64,000 nucleotides of DNA, from the NCBI GenBank assembly GCA_050261515.1, contig JBLNDJ010000007.1, positions 1 through 64,000 of the forward strand. The letters run 5' to 3'. The notes beneath the pieces are model-generated. The model ran no database searches. It saw only the letters and a list, made by a program, of their open reading frames with translations, and had not been told where the DNA came from. The translations under genes were made by a program, and so were the position numbers. Each line of letters opens with the position of its first letter. Within the stretch, counting starts at the first letter, position 1. This stretch comes from JBLNDJ01 sp050261515. GTDB taxonomy: Bacteria; Acidobacteriota; Terriglobia; Bryobacterales; Bryobacteraceae. Below are positions 34,509 to 43,877 of this stretch, one piece after another.

Positions 34509-35006
34509 TTATGTTGCCTGGGGAGCGCGCCGGGTGCGAAGCATATCGAGCACCACCAGGCAGGCTCCGATCGAAATTGCGCTGTCGGCGACGTTGAACG
34601 CGGGCCAACTGAAGCTGCGATAGTACAGCTCCAGAAAATCGGTCACGGCGCCGTGAATCAGGCGGTCGTACACGTTGCCGAGCGCGCCGCCTAAGATCAG
34701 CGCCAGGCCGATGCGCGTCGCGCGGCTGCCGCCCGGCGTCCTCCACAGCAGCACGCCGATGATCGCCAGCGCCGCCACCGAGAGCGCCGCCAGCAAAAAC
34801 GTGCGCCACCCGGACCGCGCGCCCGCGAACAGGCTGAACGCCGCGCCCGTGTTCTCCGTGTGGACGATGTTGAAGAACCCGGGGATGACCGCGAACGTGT
34901 CCCAGACGGAGAAATTTTGCTTGATGACGATCTTCGTGATGCGGTCGAGAACGAAGACCGCGGCGGCTAGGACGTAAGGAAGCGCGCGCAATGCCACTTT
35001 ATTCAT
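34509..35006 (-). CDS. lspA: Lipoprotein signal peptidase
   Basis: Aspartyl membrane peptidase (SPase II) that removes the signal peptide from modified prolipoproteins. 165 residues with four helices. Motifs: VLDRITKIVI, HTENTGAAFSLF, GGALGNVYDRL and FNVADSAISIG with the two catalytic Asp. Its start overlaps the ileS stop by 8 bases. Confidence 0.96.
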   Translation of the reverse strand: MNKVALRALPYVLAAAVFVLDRITKIVIKQNFSVWDTFAVIPGFFNIVHTENTGAAFSLFAGARSGWRTFLLAALSVAALAIIGVLLWRTPGGSRATRIGLALILGGALGNVYDRLIHGAVTDFLELYYRSFSWPAFNVADSAISIGACLVVLDMLRTRRAPQAT

Positions 35007-37824
35007 TATCGAGGATGTCGCTCACGGCGCCGGCGCAGCTTGCGCAGATGGTCGGAAAGCGCGGGTCCGAGCCGGTGTCGGTGGTGTACTTCCAGCAGCG
35101 CTCGCACTTGGTTCCGGTGGCGCGGCCGATTTCGACCGCTAGTTCCTCGCCCGCCTGCGGCTCGAGCGCCACCTGCGAGACGATGAACAGCCCGGGAAGT
35201 TCGGCGGCGTATTTCTCGAGCAGCGGATAGAGGTCTCCGTTGGCGCGCAGGCGCACGCGCGCTTCAAGCGGCGAACCGATGAACTTCTCCTGCCGCGCGG
35301 TCTCGAGACTCTTGAGCACGGTGTCGCGCACGGCGATGAGCCGGTCCCAATTCTTCGCGTGTTCGCGCTGCCCGGCCGTGAGGCCTTCGGTCAACTCGGC
35401 CGGCTCGGGGAACAGCAGCAGGTGGACGCTGTCCGGCGCGCCGGCGGGCTTCTTCATGTACTTCCAGACTTCCTCGGCGGTGAAGCTGACGAGCGGCGCA
35501 ACCAGCCGCAGCAGCGCGTAGCCGACGCGGTAGAGCGCGGTCTGGGCGCTGCGGCGCGCCTTCGATGCGGGCGCGGTGGTGTAGAGGCGGTCCTTCAAAA
35601 CGTCGAAGTAGATCGCGCTCAGGTCCACGGTCGCGAAATCGTAGATGGCGCGGTAGACGCGGTGGAACGCGTATTCCTCGTACCAGCGGCGGCAATCGGC
35701 CACGAGCTGCTCGGCGCGCACCAGAATCCACTGGTCGAGTTCGGTGAGTTCGCCTGCGGGCACCGGGTCCCGCTCCGGGTCGAAATCGTGCAGGTTGCCG
35801 AGCACGTAGCGGAACGTGTTGCGCAGCTTGCGGTAGGCCTCCGAGAGCCGCTGGAGGATGGTCGGCGACATCACGATGTCGTCGGTGAACTCGACCGATG
35901 ACACCCAGAGCCGCACGACGTCGGCGCCGTACTGCTTGATCAGCGCTTCGGGGTCTACGTAGTTGCCGAGCGATTTCGACAGCGCGCGGCCCTGCTCGTC
36001 GAGCGTCCAGCCGTGCGTGGCGCACTGGCGGTAAGGCGCGCGGCCCCGCAGGGCCGTCCCGACCAGCAGCGAGCTGTGGAACCAGCCGCGGTACTGGTCG
36101 CCGCCTTCGACGTACATGTCGGCGGGCCAGCACAGGCTCGCGTCGTGTTCGAGCACGGCAAGGTGGCTCGAGCCGGATTCGAACCACACGTCCAGAATGT
36201 CGTTTTCCTTGCGGAACTCGGCGCCGCCGCATTTTGCGCATTTCACGCCGGGGCCCATGAGTTCGGCGGCGGTGCGCGCGTACCAGACGTCGGCCCCGTG
36301 TTGCGCGATCAGGTCCACCACGCGGTCGAGCACCTTGCGCTCCGTCATCGGCTCGGCGCAGCCTTCGCAGTAGAAAGCGATGATGGGCATGCCCCAGACG
36401 CGCTGGCGCGAGATGCACCAGTCCGGCCGGTTGGCGATCATGTTCGAGATGCGCTCCTGGCCCCACTCGGGCATCCACTTCACTTCCGCGATGGCGCGCA
36501 GGGCTTTCTGGCGCAGTTCGTTGCGCTCCATGCCGATGAACCACTGCTCGGTGGCGCGGAAGATGGTCGGTTTGTGGCAGCGCCAGCAGTGCGGGTAGCT
36601 GTGCTCGAGTTTTTCCTGCCCGAGCAGCGCGCCCTTGGCTTGCAGAATTCCGATGACGACCGGGTTCGCCTCCCAAACCGTCTTTCCGATCAGTTCTTCG
36701 GGCAGCCGCCCGGCGGCTCCCTCGGCGTGGTAAAGACGGCCCGCGGCATCGACCGGGCAGTAAGTCGCGATTCCGTAGCGCTGCGCGGTGACGTAGTCCT
36801 CCTGGCCGTGTCCGGGGGCCGTGTGGACCGCGCCAGTGCCCTGGTCGAGCGTGACGTAATCGGCCAGCACGCCGACCGAATCGCGCTCGAGAAACGGATG
36901 GCGGAACACGGCGCCTTCGAGCTTCGCGCCGTTGATTCGCGTGATTTCGGCCGGGTTGCCCCAGCCCAGTTTCTGCGCGGTGACTCCGACCAGGTCGGCC
37001 GCGACCAGGTACACGTCGCCCGCCACGTCCACCGCGGCGTATTCGTAGTTCGGATGGAACGCGATGGCCATGTTGGCCGGGATGGTCCAGGGCGTGGTGG
37101 TCCAGATGAGGCCGTAAACGCGGCGGCCGGCGAGCGCGGGGTCGATCTGCGCGGCGTCGGACGTGAGCGCAAACCGCACCCAGATCGACGGGCTCGAGTG
37201 GTTCTCGTACTCGACCTCGGCCTCGGCGAGCGCGGTGCGGTGGAACAGGCACCAGTTTACGGGTTTCAGTCCCTTATAGACGTAACCCTGGTCGAGAAAC
37301 TCGACAAACGCCCGGGCCGTGGCCGCCTCGTAGCCCGGCGTCATGGTCAGATACGGGTCGTCCCAGCGGCCGAGCACGCCAAGCCGCACGAAATCCGCTC
37401 GCTGAACGTCAACCCACTTGAGCGCGTATTTGCGGCACTCCTCGCGGATCTGGAGCGCGGTCATCTTCGCTTTGCGCGGGCCGAGTTCCTGATCCACGCG
37501 GTTTTCGATCGGCAGGCCGTGGCAATCCCAGCCGGGGACGTATGGCGCGTCGAAGCCTGCCATGTTCTTCGACTTGACCATGAAGTCCTTGAGAACTTTG
37601 TTAAAGGTGGTGCCGGAGTGTATGCGGTTGTTGGCGTAAGGCGGGCCGTCATGCAGGATGTATTTCGGACGCCCGGCTCGCGCCTCGCGAATGCGCTGGT
37701 AGAGCTTCGATTCCTGCCAGGAAGCGAGCAGTTTGGGCTCGTTTTGCGGCAGGTTTGCCTTCATGGGGAACTCCGTCTTCGGCAAGTTGACGGTTTTCTT
37801 TAGATCGAAGCTATGTTCTTCCAT
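34999..37824 (-). CDS. ileS: Isoleucyl-tRNA synthetase
   Basis: Class I synthetase of 941 residues, the usual bacterial length. HIGH-region motif HDGPPYANNRIHSG, an editing CP1 domain (WTTTPWTIPANMAI), CISRQRVWGMPI, the KMSKS loop in the form ALSKSLGN, an anticodon-binding domain and a C-terminal zinc knuckle (CERCWKYT and CASCAG). It heads the ileS-lspA-lgt cluster. Confidence 0.98.
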   Translation of the reverse strand: MEEHSFDLKKTVNLPKTEFPMKANLPQNEPKLLASWQESKLYQRIREARAGRPKYILHDGPPYANNRIHSGTTFNKVLKDFMVKSKNMAGFDAPYVPGWDCHGLPIENRVDQELGPRKAKMTALQIREECRKYALKWVDVQRADFVRLGVLGRWDDPYLTMTPGYEAATARAFVEFLDQGYVYKGLKPVNWCLFHRTALAEAEVEYENHSSPSIWVRFALTSDAAQIDPALAGRRVYGLIWTTTPWTIPANMAIAFHPNYEYAAVDVAGDVYLVAADLVGVTAQKLGWGNPAEITRINGAKLEGAVFRHPFLERDSVGVLADYVTLDQGTGAVHTAPGHGQEDYVTAQRYGIATYCPVDAAGRLYHAEGAAGRLPEELIGKTVWEANPVVIGILQAKGALLGQEKLEHSYPHCWRCHKPTIFRATEQWFIGMERNELRQKALRAIAEVKWMPEWGQERISNMIANRPDWCISRQRVWGMPIIAFYCEGCAEPMTERKVLDRVVDLIAQHGADVWYARTAAELMGPGVKCAKCGGAEFRKENDILDVWFESGSSHLAVLEHDASLCWPADMYVEGGDQYRGWFHSSLLVGTALRGRAPYRQCATHGWTLDEQGRALSKSLGNYVDPEALIKQYGADVVRLWVSSVEFTDDIVMSPTILQRLSEAYRKLRNTFRYVLGNLHDFDPERDPVPAGELTELDQWILVRAEQLVADCRRWYEEYAFHRVYRAIYDFATVDLSAIYFDVLKDRLYTTAPASKARRSAQTALYRVGYALLRLVAPLVSFTAEEVWKYMKKPAGAPDSVHLLLFPEPAELTEGLTAGQREHAKNWDRLIAVRDTVLKSLETARQEKFIGSPLEARVRLRANGDLYPLLEKYAAELPGLFIVSQVALEPQAGEELAVEIGRATGTKCERCWKYTTDTGSDPRFPTICASCAGAVSDILDNE

Positions 37825-37894
37825 TGGGGGAAAATACCATTATAGGACGCTATGTAAACTTTCCGGTTCGCTCAGGCGTCCATACCGGGTGAAC

Positions 37895-40303
37895 ATGATT
37901 CGCGCAGCCGTTGTTGTGTCTTTATTCTTCTTGATGTTCCGGCTCGATGCCGCCGTGCCGCGGTCGTGTCCGGCGAGCGTGCCGCTCGGGAGTTTCGAGT
38001 TGACCGTGCAGCCGCCCGGGGCGGGCGCGCCGCGCTCGGCCCGCGACGTCAATATCGTTCGGAGCGGGGACAAGCTGGTTTACGCGCCGATCGGCAACCC
38101 CGGCGACGACGCCAAGAAGGCCCGCATCTCGCTGGTGCTCGTTCCGTCCGACAAAAACGCCAAATTGAGCGTTACGGACCCGCTTCCCGCCAATAAACGC
38201 GCCGAATGGACCGCTCCGGCCCGCCTGGCGGTGATCGGGGTCGTCTACGGGCCGCAGGGGCTCGACCACAAGAAAGTCGAGAACCTGTTGGCGAAAGACA
38301 AGGAGCTGATTACGCAGCTCGCCGATTATGCGCAGCAGACCGCGCAGGTCGAAGCCTTGATCGATACGCTGCGCAGCGCGGAGCAGGGGCCGGCCCCGTC
38401 GCGCAACCTGGAGGCCGCGCTAAGCGGCTTTGCGGCGCAGTACGGAACCACGGTCCCGAAGCTCGACCGCTCGGCATCGACCGACCAGCAGGCGGCGGCG
38501 CTGTTCAGCGCGCTCAACCCGGCGCTGGGGGCTTACGATCCGCTGGCGCCGACGGCGGCCTCGCGCATGCAGCAGTCGGCGGGCCTGGCGGCGTCGGTGG
38601 CGGCCCTGTTCCTGGGAAGCAACGTCGGCCTGGCGGCTGGCGGGGCCGCCATGGTGCAGAATTTCCGCACGATGCTGTTCCCGGGGACGGATTTCCGGTC
38701 CGCGCTCGCGCAGCCGGCCGAGAAGAACGGTTTCACGTTATGCGCGAAACGCGAGGCGGCGAAGCGCACGCGCATGGCTTATCTGTGGGCGTACCGCGTT
38801 CCGGACGCCGGCGCGCCGAAGCTTTCGCTCGTCGCGCCTGTTCACGTGCCGGCCGGGTTGAAATCGGCGGTGGCCGCGACTGCCGCTACCGCGCCAGAGT
38901 GGGCCAGCGCGGCGCGCGCGCACGATTGGACGCTGGTGCCGGCCGAAGGCCAGCCGCTGCCTGTGCCGGTCGCGGTCAAGACCACCGGCGAGGCGCGTGC
39001 GCTCGAGCTCGACCTCAAAGGCGTGCCGGCGGGGACCTATCACCTGGCCGCCAAGTGGGATTGGGATTCGTTCGAAGTCGCGGGCGACGTGAACGTCCAT
39101 GCGCTCAGCGATCTGAAGACAGTCATCGTGCCGGCCGAGTCGCGCGACCGGCTGGTCGAGGCGACCGGCCTGGTTCCGGTGAAACTGACGGGGCCCGACC
39201 TGGAATTCGTCGAAAAGATCACGCTCGACAAACAGCCGCTCGAGTTCAAGCTGCCTGCCGGCCGGCGCGGCGGGCCGCAGACGTCGCTCGAGACGGCCGT
39301 CGATACCAACCGCTTCAAAGCGGGCACCTACAAGCTGGCGCTCCAGCAAGCCGATGGGAGCATCGCCGAGATCCCTGTGCGCGTGTTGCCGCCGAATCCG
39401 AAAATCGACGGGCTGCCGCTGCGCGCGAACCTGGGCGAGGAGAAGCAGCGGATCGTGCTGCGCGGGAAGGGCCTGGCGCGCATCGAGCGCATCGAATCCG
39501 ACCAGGCGTCGATCGAACTGGGGCAGGGCGCGGCGGAGGATGCGAGCCGGGATCTTTTCATCCGCTTGTCCGAAACGGCAAAGAAAGGTGACCGCATCGC
39601 GCTCGCGGTGAAGGTGGAGGGGATGGAGAGCCCGCTCCAGATGCCCGGGGCGATCGAGATCGCCGGTCCGAGGCCGCGCATCGCCCAGATGAGCGTCTCG
39701 GTGGCCGAGGACCTCGGGGTGACGCTGAAGGACGGCGAGCTGCCATCCGGATCGTTCGCGAGCATCTCGATGCGGGTGGAGAACGTGGATTCGCGCCCGG
39801 CGGTCCACATCGCGTGCGCCGAGAGCGAGAAGACGCTAGCTGCTCAGACGCTGCGGTCGGGCGAACGGCTGAACTCGGTGCGTGTGGATTCGGCGGGGCC
39901 CGGGACGCTGTTCGTCTCGCTCGATGCGGGCGCCATCGGGCGCGCCGGGTGCACTCTCACGGCCGTGGTCGAGACCGACGAGGCGGGGAAATCGGATGTC
40001 CGGGAACTGGGACGCGTGGTGCGGCTGCCGCGGATCTCCGGGTTCACGCTGACCGACGAGAGGGCCGGCGATACGGCTTATGTGGGCGTCCTGACCGGCT
40101 ACGATCTCGAAACGATCGAGCGGGCGGGCTGGGATCCGCACGTGGGGTTGCCCGTGAACGATTTGCCGCGCCCGGTGGCGGGGGAGCGCGACCGCCAGAC
40201 CCTGCGGATTCCGCTCTCGTGGCCGGCTCCGGCGCCGCACGCGCCGGTCTACGTCTGGCTGCGGGGTGAGACCGAGGGCCGGGCGACGCGCGCGAAGTAT
40301 TGA
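37895..40303 (+). CDS. Large exported beta-rich protein, unknown function
   Basis: 802 residues. Signal peptide (AAVVVSLFFLMFRLDA), then a region with a helical, low-complexity part (LITQLADYAQQTAQVEALIDTLR), a short hydrophobic stretch (ASVAALFLGSNVGLAAGGAAM) and several Ig-like or beta-sandwich repeats in the second half. I recognise no family. ATG at 37895 is used because the longer frame lies under the ileS start. The HlyD-like adaptor follows after 54 bases on the same strand. Confidence 0.65.
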   Translation: MIRAAVVVSLFFLMFRLDAAVPRSCPASVPLGSFELTVQPPGAGAPRSARDVNIVRSGDKLVYAPIGNPGDDAKKARISLVLVPSDKNAKLSVTDPLPANKRAEWTAPARLAVIGVVYGPQGLDHKKVENLLAKDKELITQLADYAQQTAQVEALIDTLRSAEQGPAPSRNLEAALSGFAAQYGTTVPKLDRSASTDQQAAALFSALNPALGAYDPLAPTAASRMQQSAGLAASVAALFLGSNVGLAAGGAAMVQNFRTMLFPGTDFRSALAQPAEKNGFTLCAKREAAKRTRMAYLWAYRVPDAGAPKLSLVAPVHVPAGLKSAVAATAATAPEWASAARAHDWTLVPAEGQPLPVPVAVKTTGEARALELDLKGVPAGTYHLAAKWDWDSFEVAGDVNVHALSDLKTVIVPAESRDRLVEATGLVPVKLTGPDLEFVEKITLDKQPLEFKLPAGRRGGPQTSLETAVDTNRFKAGTYKLALQQADGSIAEIPVRVLPPNPKIDGLPLRANLGEEKQRIVLRGKGLARIERIESDQASIELGQGAAEDASRDLFIRLSETAKKGDRIALAVKVEGMESPLQMPGAIEIAGPRPRIAQMSVSVAEDLGVTLKDGELPSGSFASISMRVENVDSRPAVHIACAESEKTLAAQTLRSGERLNSVRVDSAGPGTLFVSLDAGAIGRAGCTLTAVVETDEAGKSDVRELGRVVRLPRISGFTLTDERAGDTAYVGVLTGYDLETIERAGWDPHVGLPVNDLPRPVAGERDRQTLRIPLSWPAPAPHAPVYVWLRGETEGRATRAKY

Positions 40304-40357
40304 GGGCGGCGCGGTAACTCGGGGCGGGCAGAAAACGCCTACAATCAAAAGGACCCG

Positions 40358-41692
40358 ATGTCTGCTTCGAGCCAGCCAGTTCCAGCCCCGGTGAGGCCTT
40401 CCACGGAGCCCGCTCCGCGCCTTGTGCCCGCGCCCTCGCGGCGTCCGCCTTCGCGGTGGAAGCTCTCGGCGCTTCTGGCCGCCGTGGCGATTCTCGGCGG
40501 CGCGCTGTATCTGCTGCTGCGGCAAGGCCAGAAGACGGACACCACGGGCACGGCCACGACCACGCCGACGGCTGCGGTCACGGCCTCCCCCCTCGAACGC
40601 GTGGTCCGCATTTCCGGCCAGACGTCCGCGAGGCGGTTCGAGACCATCATGGTTCCGGTCTTCGCCGGTCCGGATTCCGGCAGGGACCTGACGCTCATGA
40701 AAGTCGCCAAGGCCGGCTCCTACGTGAAAAAAGGCGACCTGGTGGCCGAGTTCGATCCGCAGTCGCTGCGCGACCACATCGATGATCTCAACGATACGGT
40801 TCAACAGGCCGAGAACGACATCGAGAAGAAGAAGGCCGACCAGGAAGTCGAGTGGGAATCGCTCCAGCAGAGCCTGCGCGTGGCCAAGGCTGAAGTGGAT
40901 AAAGCCCGGCTCGATATGCAGGCGGCCGAGGTCAAGACCGACATCGAGCGGGAACTGCTCAAGCTCGCCGTGGACGAGTCCGAGGGCGCGTACAAGGAAC
41001 TCCAGAGGGACCTGGCGAACCGGAAGGCGGCCGAAAAGGCCGAACTGCGCATGCTCGAGATCACGGCGCAGCGCCAGAAGGTGCATCGCGGCAACCATGT
41101 CCGCGACCTGAAGAAGTTCACGATGCGCGCGTCGATGGACGGGCTGGTGGTGATGCTCCAGACCTGGCGCGGCGGCGAGATGCGGCAGATCCAGGAAGGC
41201 GACCAGGTCTATCCCGGCCAGCAGTTCATGAAGATCGTGGACCCGTCGAGCATGCAACTCGAAGGGACCGTGAGCCAGGCCGATTCGAGCCAGTTCCGCA
41301 TCGGCCAGACCGCGACGATCGGGCTTGACGCGTTCCCAGAGCTTCGGTTCAAGGGCCGGATTTACAGCATCGGCGCGCTGGCGGTGAAAGGGATCTGGGA
41401 GACGTATTACATACGGAACATCCCGGTGCGCATTCTGATCGAGGGCCGCGACGACCGGCTGATTCCGGACCTTTCAGCCTGGGCGCACGTGCCGGTGGAC
41501 CGGCAGGAGAAGGCGCTTGTGGTGCCGGCCGAGGCCGTGCGTGCCGAGGCGGGCACGAACGTGGTCTTCGTCAAGAACGGCGGCCGTTTCGAGCGGCGGC
41601 AGGTGGAAGTGGGCCTGCGGACACCGACCCGGATCGCGCTGCTCTCGGGCGTCCGGCCGGGCGAACTGGTCGCGCTCGGCGCGGTGCGGTAG
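40358..41692 (+). CDS. HlyD/MFP-family periplasmic adaptor
   Basis: 444 residues. A Pro-rich cytoplasmic N-terminus, one membrane helix (LSALLAAVAILGGALYLLL), a barrel/lipoyl half (VAKAGSYVKKGDLVAEFD), a long coiled-coil hairpin (about 125-245), the second lipoyl half and a beta-barrel (GTVSQADSSQFRIGQTATIGLDAFP), then a membrane-proximal domain. It should bridge an inner-membrane transporter to TolC. No transporter gene is adjacent; a TolC-type gene lies about 5 kb downstream on the other strand. Confidence 0.88.
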   Translation: MSASSQPVPAPVRPSTEPAPRLVPAPSRRPPSRWKLSALLAAVAILGGALYLLLRQGQKTDTTGTATTTPTAAVTASPLERVVRISGQTSARRFETIMVPVFAGPDSGRDLTLMKVAKAGSYVKKGDLVAEFDPQSLRDHIDDLNDTVQQAENDIEKKKADQEVEWESLQQSLRVAKAEVDKARLDMQAAEVKTDIERELLKLAVDESEGAYKELQRDLANRKAAEKAELRMLEITAQRQKVHRGNHVRDLKKFTMRASMDGLVVMLQTWRGGEMRQIQEGDQVYPGQQFMKIVDPSSMQLEGTVSQADSSQFRIGQTATIGLDAFPELRFKGRIYSIGALAVKGIWETYYIRNIPVRILIEGRDDRLIPDLSAWAHVPVDRQEKALVVPAEAVRAEAGTNVVFVKNGGRFERRQVEVGLRTPTRIALLSGVRPGELVALGAVR

Positions 41693-41717
41693 GCGCTTGC
41701 TGCCGGCGCTCGTTGTG

Positions 41718-41981
41718 ATGGCGGCCCTGGCCGCCGTTCTCCCAGAACCTTCAGCGCGGATCTATCTGTATGCCGAGCGGCCGACGGCCGCGCGCTCCTG
41801 GCTCGCGGTTTCGTGCGACGGTGCGGTGGCGGCGGAGTTGAAGCAGGGGATGATCTTCGCCATCGACGTGTCCCCGGGCCGGCATGCGTTGAGTACGGAG
41901 GCGGGCGTGCCGGCGCCGGTCGATGTGCGGGGAGCGCGCGGCTCCCCGTATCGCGTGCTTACGCGGCCTCGCTCATCCTGA
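41718..41981 (+). CDS. Small exported protein, DUF2846-like
   Basis: 87 residues. A short hydrophobic leader (MAALAAVLPEPSA) is followed by a beta-rich part (RIYLYAERPTAARSWLAVSCDG, AELKQGMIFAIDVSPGRHAL) reminiscent of DUF2846-type domains. GTG at 41715 and TTG at 41697 are alternative starts. The 3' end runs 23 bases into the convergent oxidoreductase gene. Confidence 0.45.
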   Translation: MAALAAVLPEPSARIYLYAERPTAARSWLAVSCDGAVAAELKQGMIFAIDVSPGRHALSTEAGVPAPVDVRGARGSPYRVLTRPRSS

Positions 41982-43134
41982 CCTTGCGGCCCTGCTTGAA
42001 GGCGAGGTTCGCCAGGTGCGGGGCGGAGACGCCGGAGGCGCCGACTTCGACCGGGCAGTTCGGCTCCTGGCGGGTCTTGATGCAGTCGAGGAAGTTTGCT
42101 ACGTGCGAATCCACCGGAATGCCGCCGCGTTCGTAGAACGCCGGCTCGCGGTTCTCGCGTTTGGCCCAGGGCTCGTTGTAGATGCGGAAGCCTTCCTCAT
42201 CCATGACGAGTGTGCCCTGGTCGCCCTGGTAGGTGATCGACCAGCCGTCCTGGTAGGTGCTGCAATAGTCGAGCGTCCAGGTGACCATGTGCTTGGGATA
42301 CTCGAAGGCCGCGCAGAAGACGTCGGGGACTTCGCTGCCCACGTACTTGACGATCTGGCCGTGGCAGACGGCCGAGGTGGCGAGTGATTCCGAGGTTCCG
42401 GTGAGCCACTGGGTGACGTCCATCAGGTGCGTGCCCTGGTCGGTCATATTGCCGCCGGAGTAATCCCAGAACAGGCGCCAGGCGCGGAAGCGCATGGGCT
42501 CGAGATCGCGCTGCTGCGCCGGGCCGAGGAAGCGCTTCCAGTCGAGCTTGCCGGGGAGCGGGGAATTGTCGAGCGGGCCGGAGATGTTCCAGTTCCACAT
42601 CGGCTTGACGAGCGCGATGCGGCCGAGCACGCCCTGATCGACCAGCGCCTTGGCGCGGCGCACCATGGCCGAGCTGCGCCGCTGCATGCCGACCTGCACG
42701 ATCTGCTTCGTCTTGCGCACCGCCGCGATCATCTTTTTGCTCTCGGCGATGGAGTGCGACATGGGCTTTTCGAGGTACACGTCCTTGCCGGCGTCGAGCG
42801 AGGCGAGCAGGTTGGGGCAGTGCTGATGGTCGGGCGTGGCGACGAGGACGAAATCGATGCCCTTCTGCGCGAGCAGGTCGTGGTAATCCACGTAGGGCTT
42901 GGCGTCCGGGGCGTCCTTCCGGGCGGCTTCGAGGTGGGGCTCGTAGACATCGCAGACCGCCACGCACTCGGCGCCCTGCTTCTGGAAGGACCTGCTGACG
43001 AATCGGCCGCGTCCTCCGGTGCCGATGATGCCGTAGGCCGGCTTATCGTTCGCGCCCCAGGCGCTGCGCGGAACGAACAGGGGGGCGGCGGCGAAGCCGG
43101 CGGATTTGAGGAAGTCTCTGCGGTTGCGGTCCAT
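41959..43134 (-). CDS. Gfo/Idh/MocA oxidoreductase, Tat-type (2)
   Basis: 391 residues with the Tat leader DRNRRDFLKSAGFAAAPLF, the GIIGTGGRGRFV Rossmann motif, EKPM and GGNMTDQGTHLMDVTQWLTG. It is closest in layout to exported Planctomycetes/Acidobacteria dehydrogenases. ATG at 43134 places the Tat motif near the N-terminus; an ATG nine codons upstream is in frame. Substrate unknown. Confidence 0.88.
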   Translation of the reverse strand: MDRNRRDFLKSAGFAAAPLFVPRSAWGANDKPAYGIIGTGGRGRFVSRSFQKQGAECVAVCDVYEPHLEAARKDAPDAKPYVDYHDLLAQKGIDFVLVATPDHQHCPNLLASLDAGKDVYLEKPMSHSIAESKKMIAAVRKTKQIVQVGMQRRSSAMVRRAKALVDQGVLGRIALVKPMWNWNISGPLDNSPLPGKLDWKRFLGPAQQRDLEPMRFRAWRLFWDYSGGNMTDQGTHLMDVTQWLTGTSESLATSAVCHGQIVKYVGSEVPDVFCAAFEYPKHMVTWTLDYCSTYQDGWSITYQGDQGTLVMDEEGFRIYNEPWAKRENREPAFYERGGIPVDSHVANFLDCIKTRQEPNCPVEVGASGVSAPHLANLAFKQGRKVRMSEAA

Positions 43135-43190
43135 GGGGGCCTGTCTCCTTATCGGATACACTGTATCACCGCAACGCGGCGGGGGCCGCC

Positions 43191-43877
43191 CTACTTGCGC
43201 GCCACCAGCACTCGCGAGGGGTAGCCGGATTGCCTTACGGCGTGGTCTCCGATGATGCTCAGTCTGGCGGCTTCGAGCAAAGAGGGGATGTGGTGCTCCA
43301 CCTGCCGGCCCCAGAAGGCCGGGGCCACGGCTCCGGCGATTTTGTAGAGGCGGTTGAAGACGGGGGTCTGTTCGCCGATGCAGATGAGCGTGAGTTTGCC
43401 GTGGGCGCGGAGCACTCTCCGGATTTCGGCGAGGGCTTTCAAAATGTCTTCGGCTCCCAGTAGTTCGAGAAGGTAGCAGCAGAAGACGGCGTCGAAGCTT
43501 TCGTCGCGGAACGGCATGTGCCGGGCGTCTACGGCGTGGCAGAGCGTGCGCGCGCCGGGAAATTCCTTGCGGATGCGGCCCTGCGTGCGCTGCGCCATAT
43601 TCGGCGAGAGGTCGAAGCCGATGTTTTCGCCGGCGCAGTTGGCTTTGACGAGGCGGCGGAACATCTCTCCGCTTCCGGTGGCGACTTCGAGCACGCGCAT
43701 GCCGTTGCGCAATCCGGAGGCTTCGAGGGCGCGGCGATGCGCGCGCGCGTGGAAGAAGAACGTCGAGGCCGGGTAGACGCAGGCCATGCGGTCGTATACG
43801 CGGCGGGTGCGATCCGCGATCGTCCGGGGGAGGCGCTGCGAGCCCAGCGCCAGCACGGCGGTTTCGATGTCGCCCAT
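43191..43877 (-). CDS. Class I SAM-dependent methyltransferase
   Basis: 228 residues. Motif I is VLEVATGSGEMF, then GFDLSPNMAQRTQ, the post-I region VDARHMPFRDESFDAVFCC and EIRRVLRAHGKLTLI, as in the UbiE/COQ5-like methyltransferase_11 group. The substrate cannot be named. The ATG overlaps the stop of the histidine kinase as TGATG, so expression should be coupled. Confidence 0.85.
   Translation of the reverse strand: MGDIETAVLALGSQRLPRTIADRTRRVYDRMACVYPASTFFFHARAHRRALEASGLRNGMRVLEVATGSGEMFRRLVKANCAGENIGFDLSPNMAQRTQGRIRKEFPGARTLCHAVDARHMPFRDESFDAVFCCYLLELLGAEDILKALAEIRRVLRAHGKLTLICIGEQTPVFNRLYKIAGAVAPAFWGRQVEHHIPSLLEAARLSIIGDHAVRQSGYPSRVLVARK

Noticed and set aside
36013..37803. Long plus-strand frame opposite ileS
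   Set aside because: Antisense shadow of a clear isoleucyl-tRNA synthetase.
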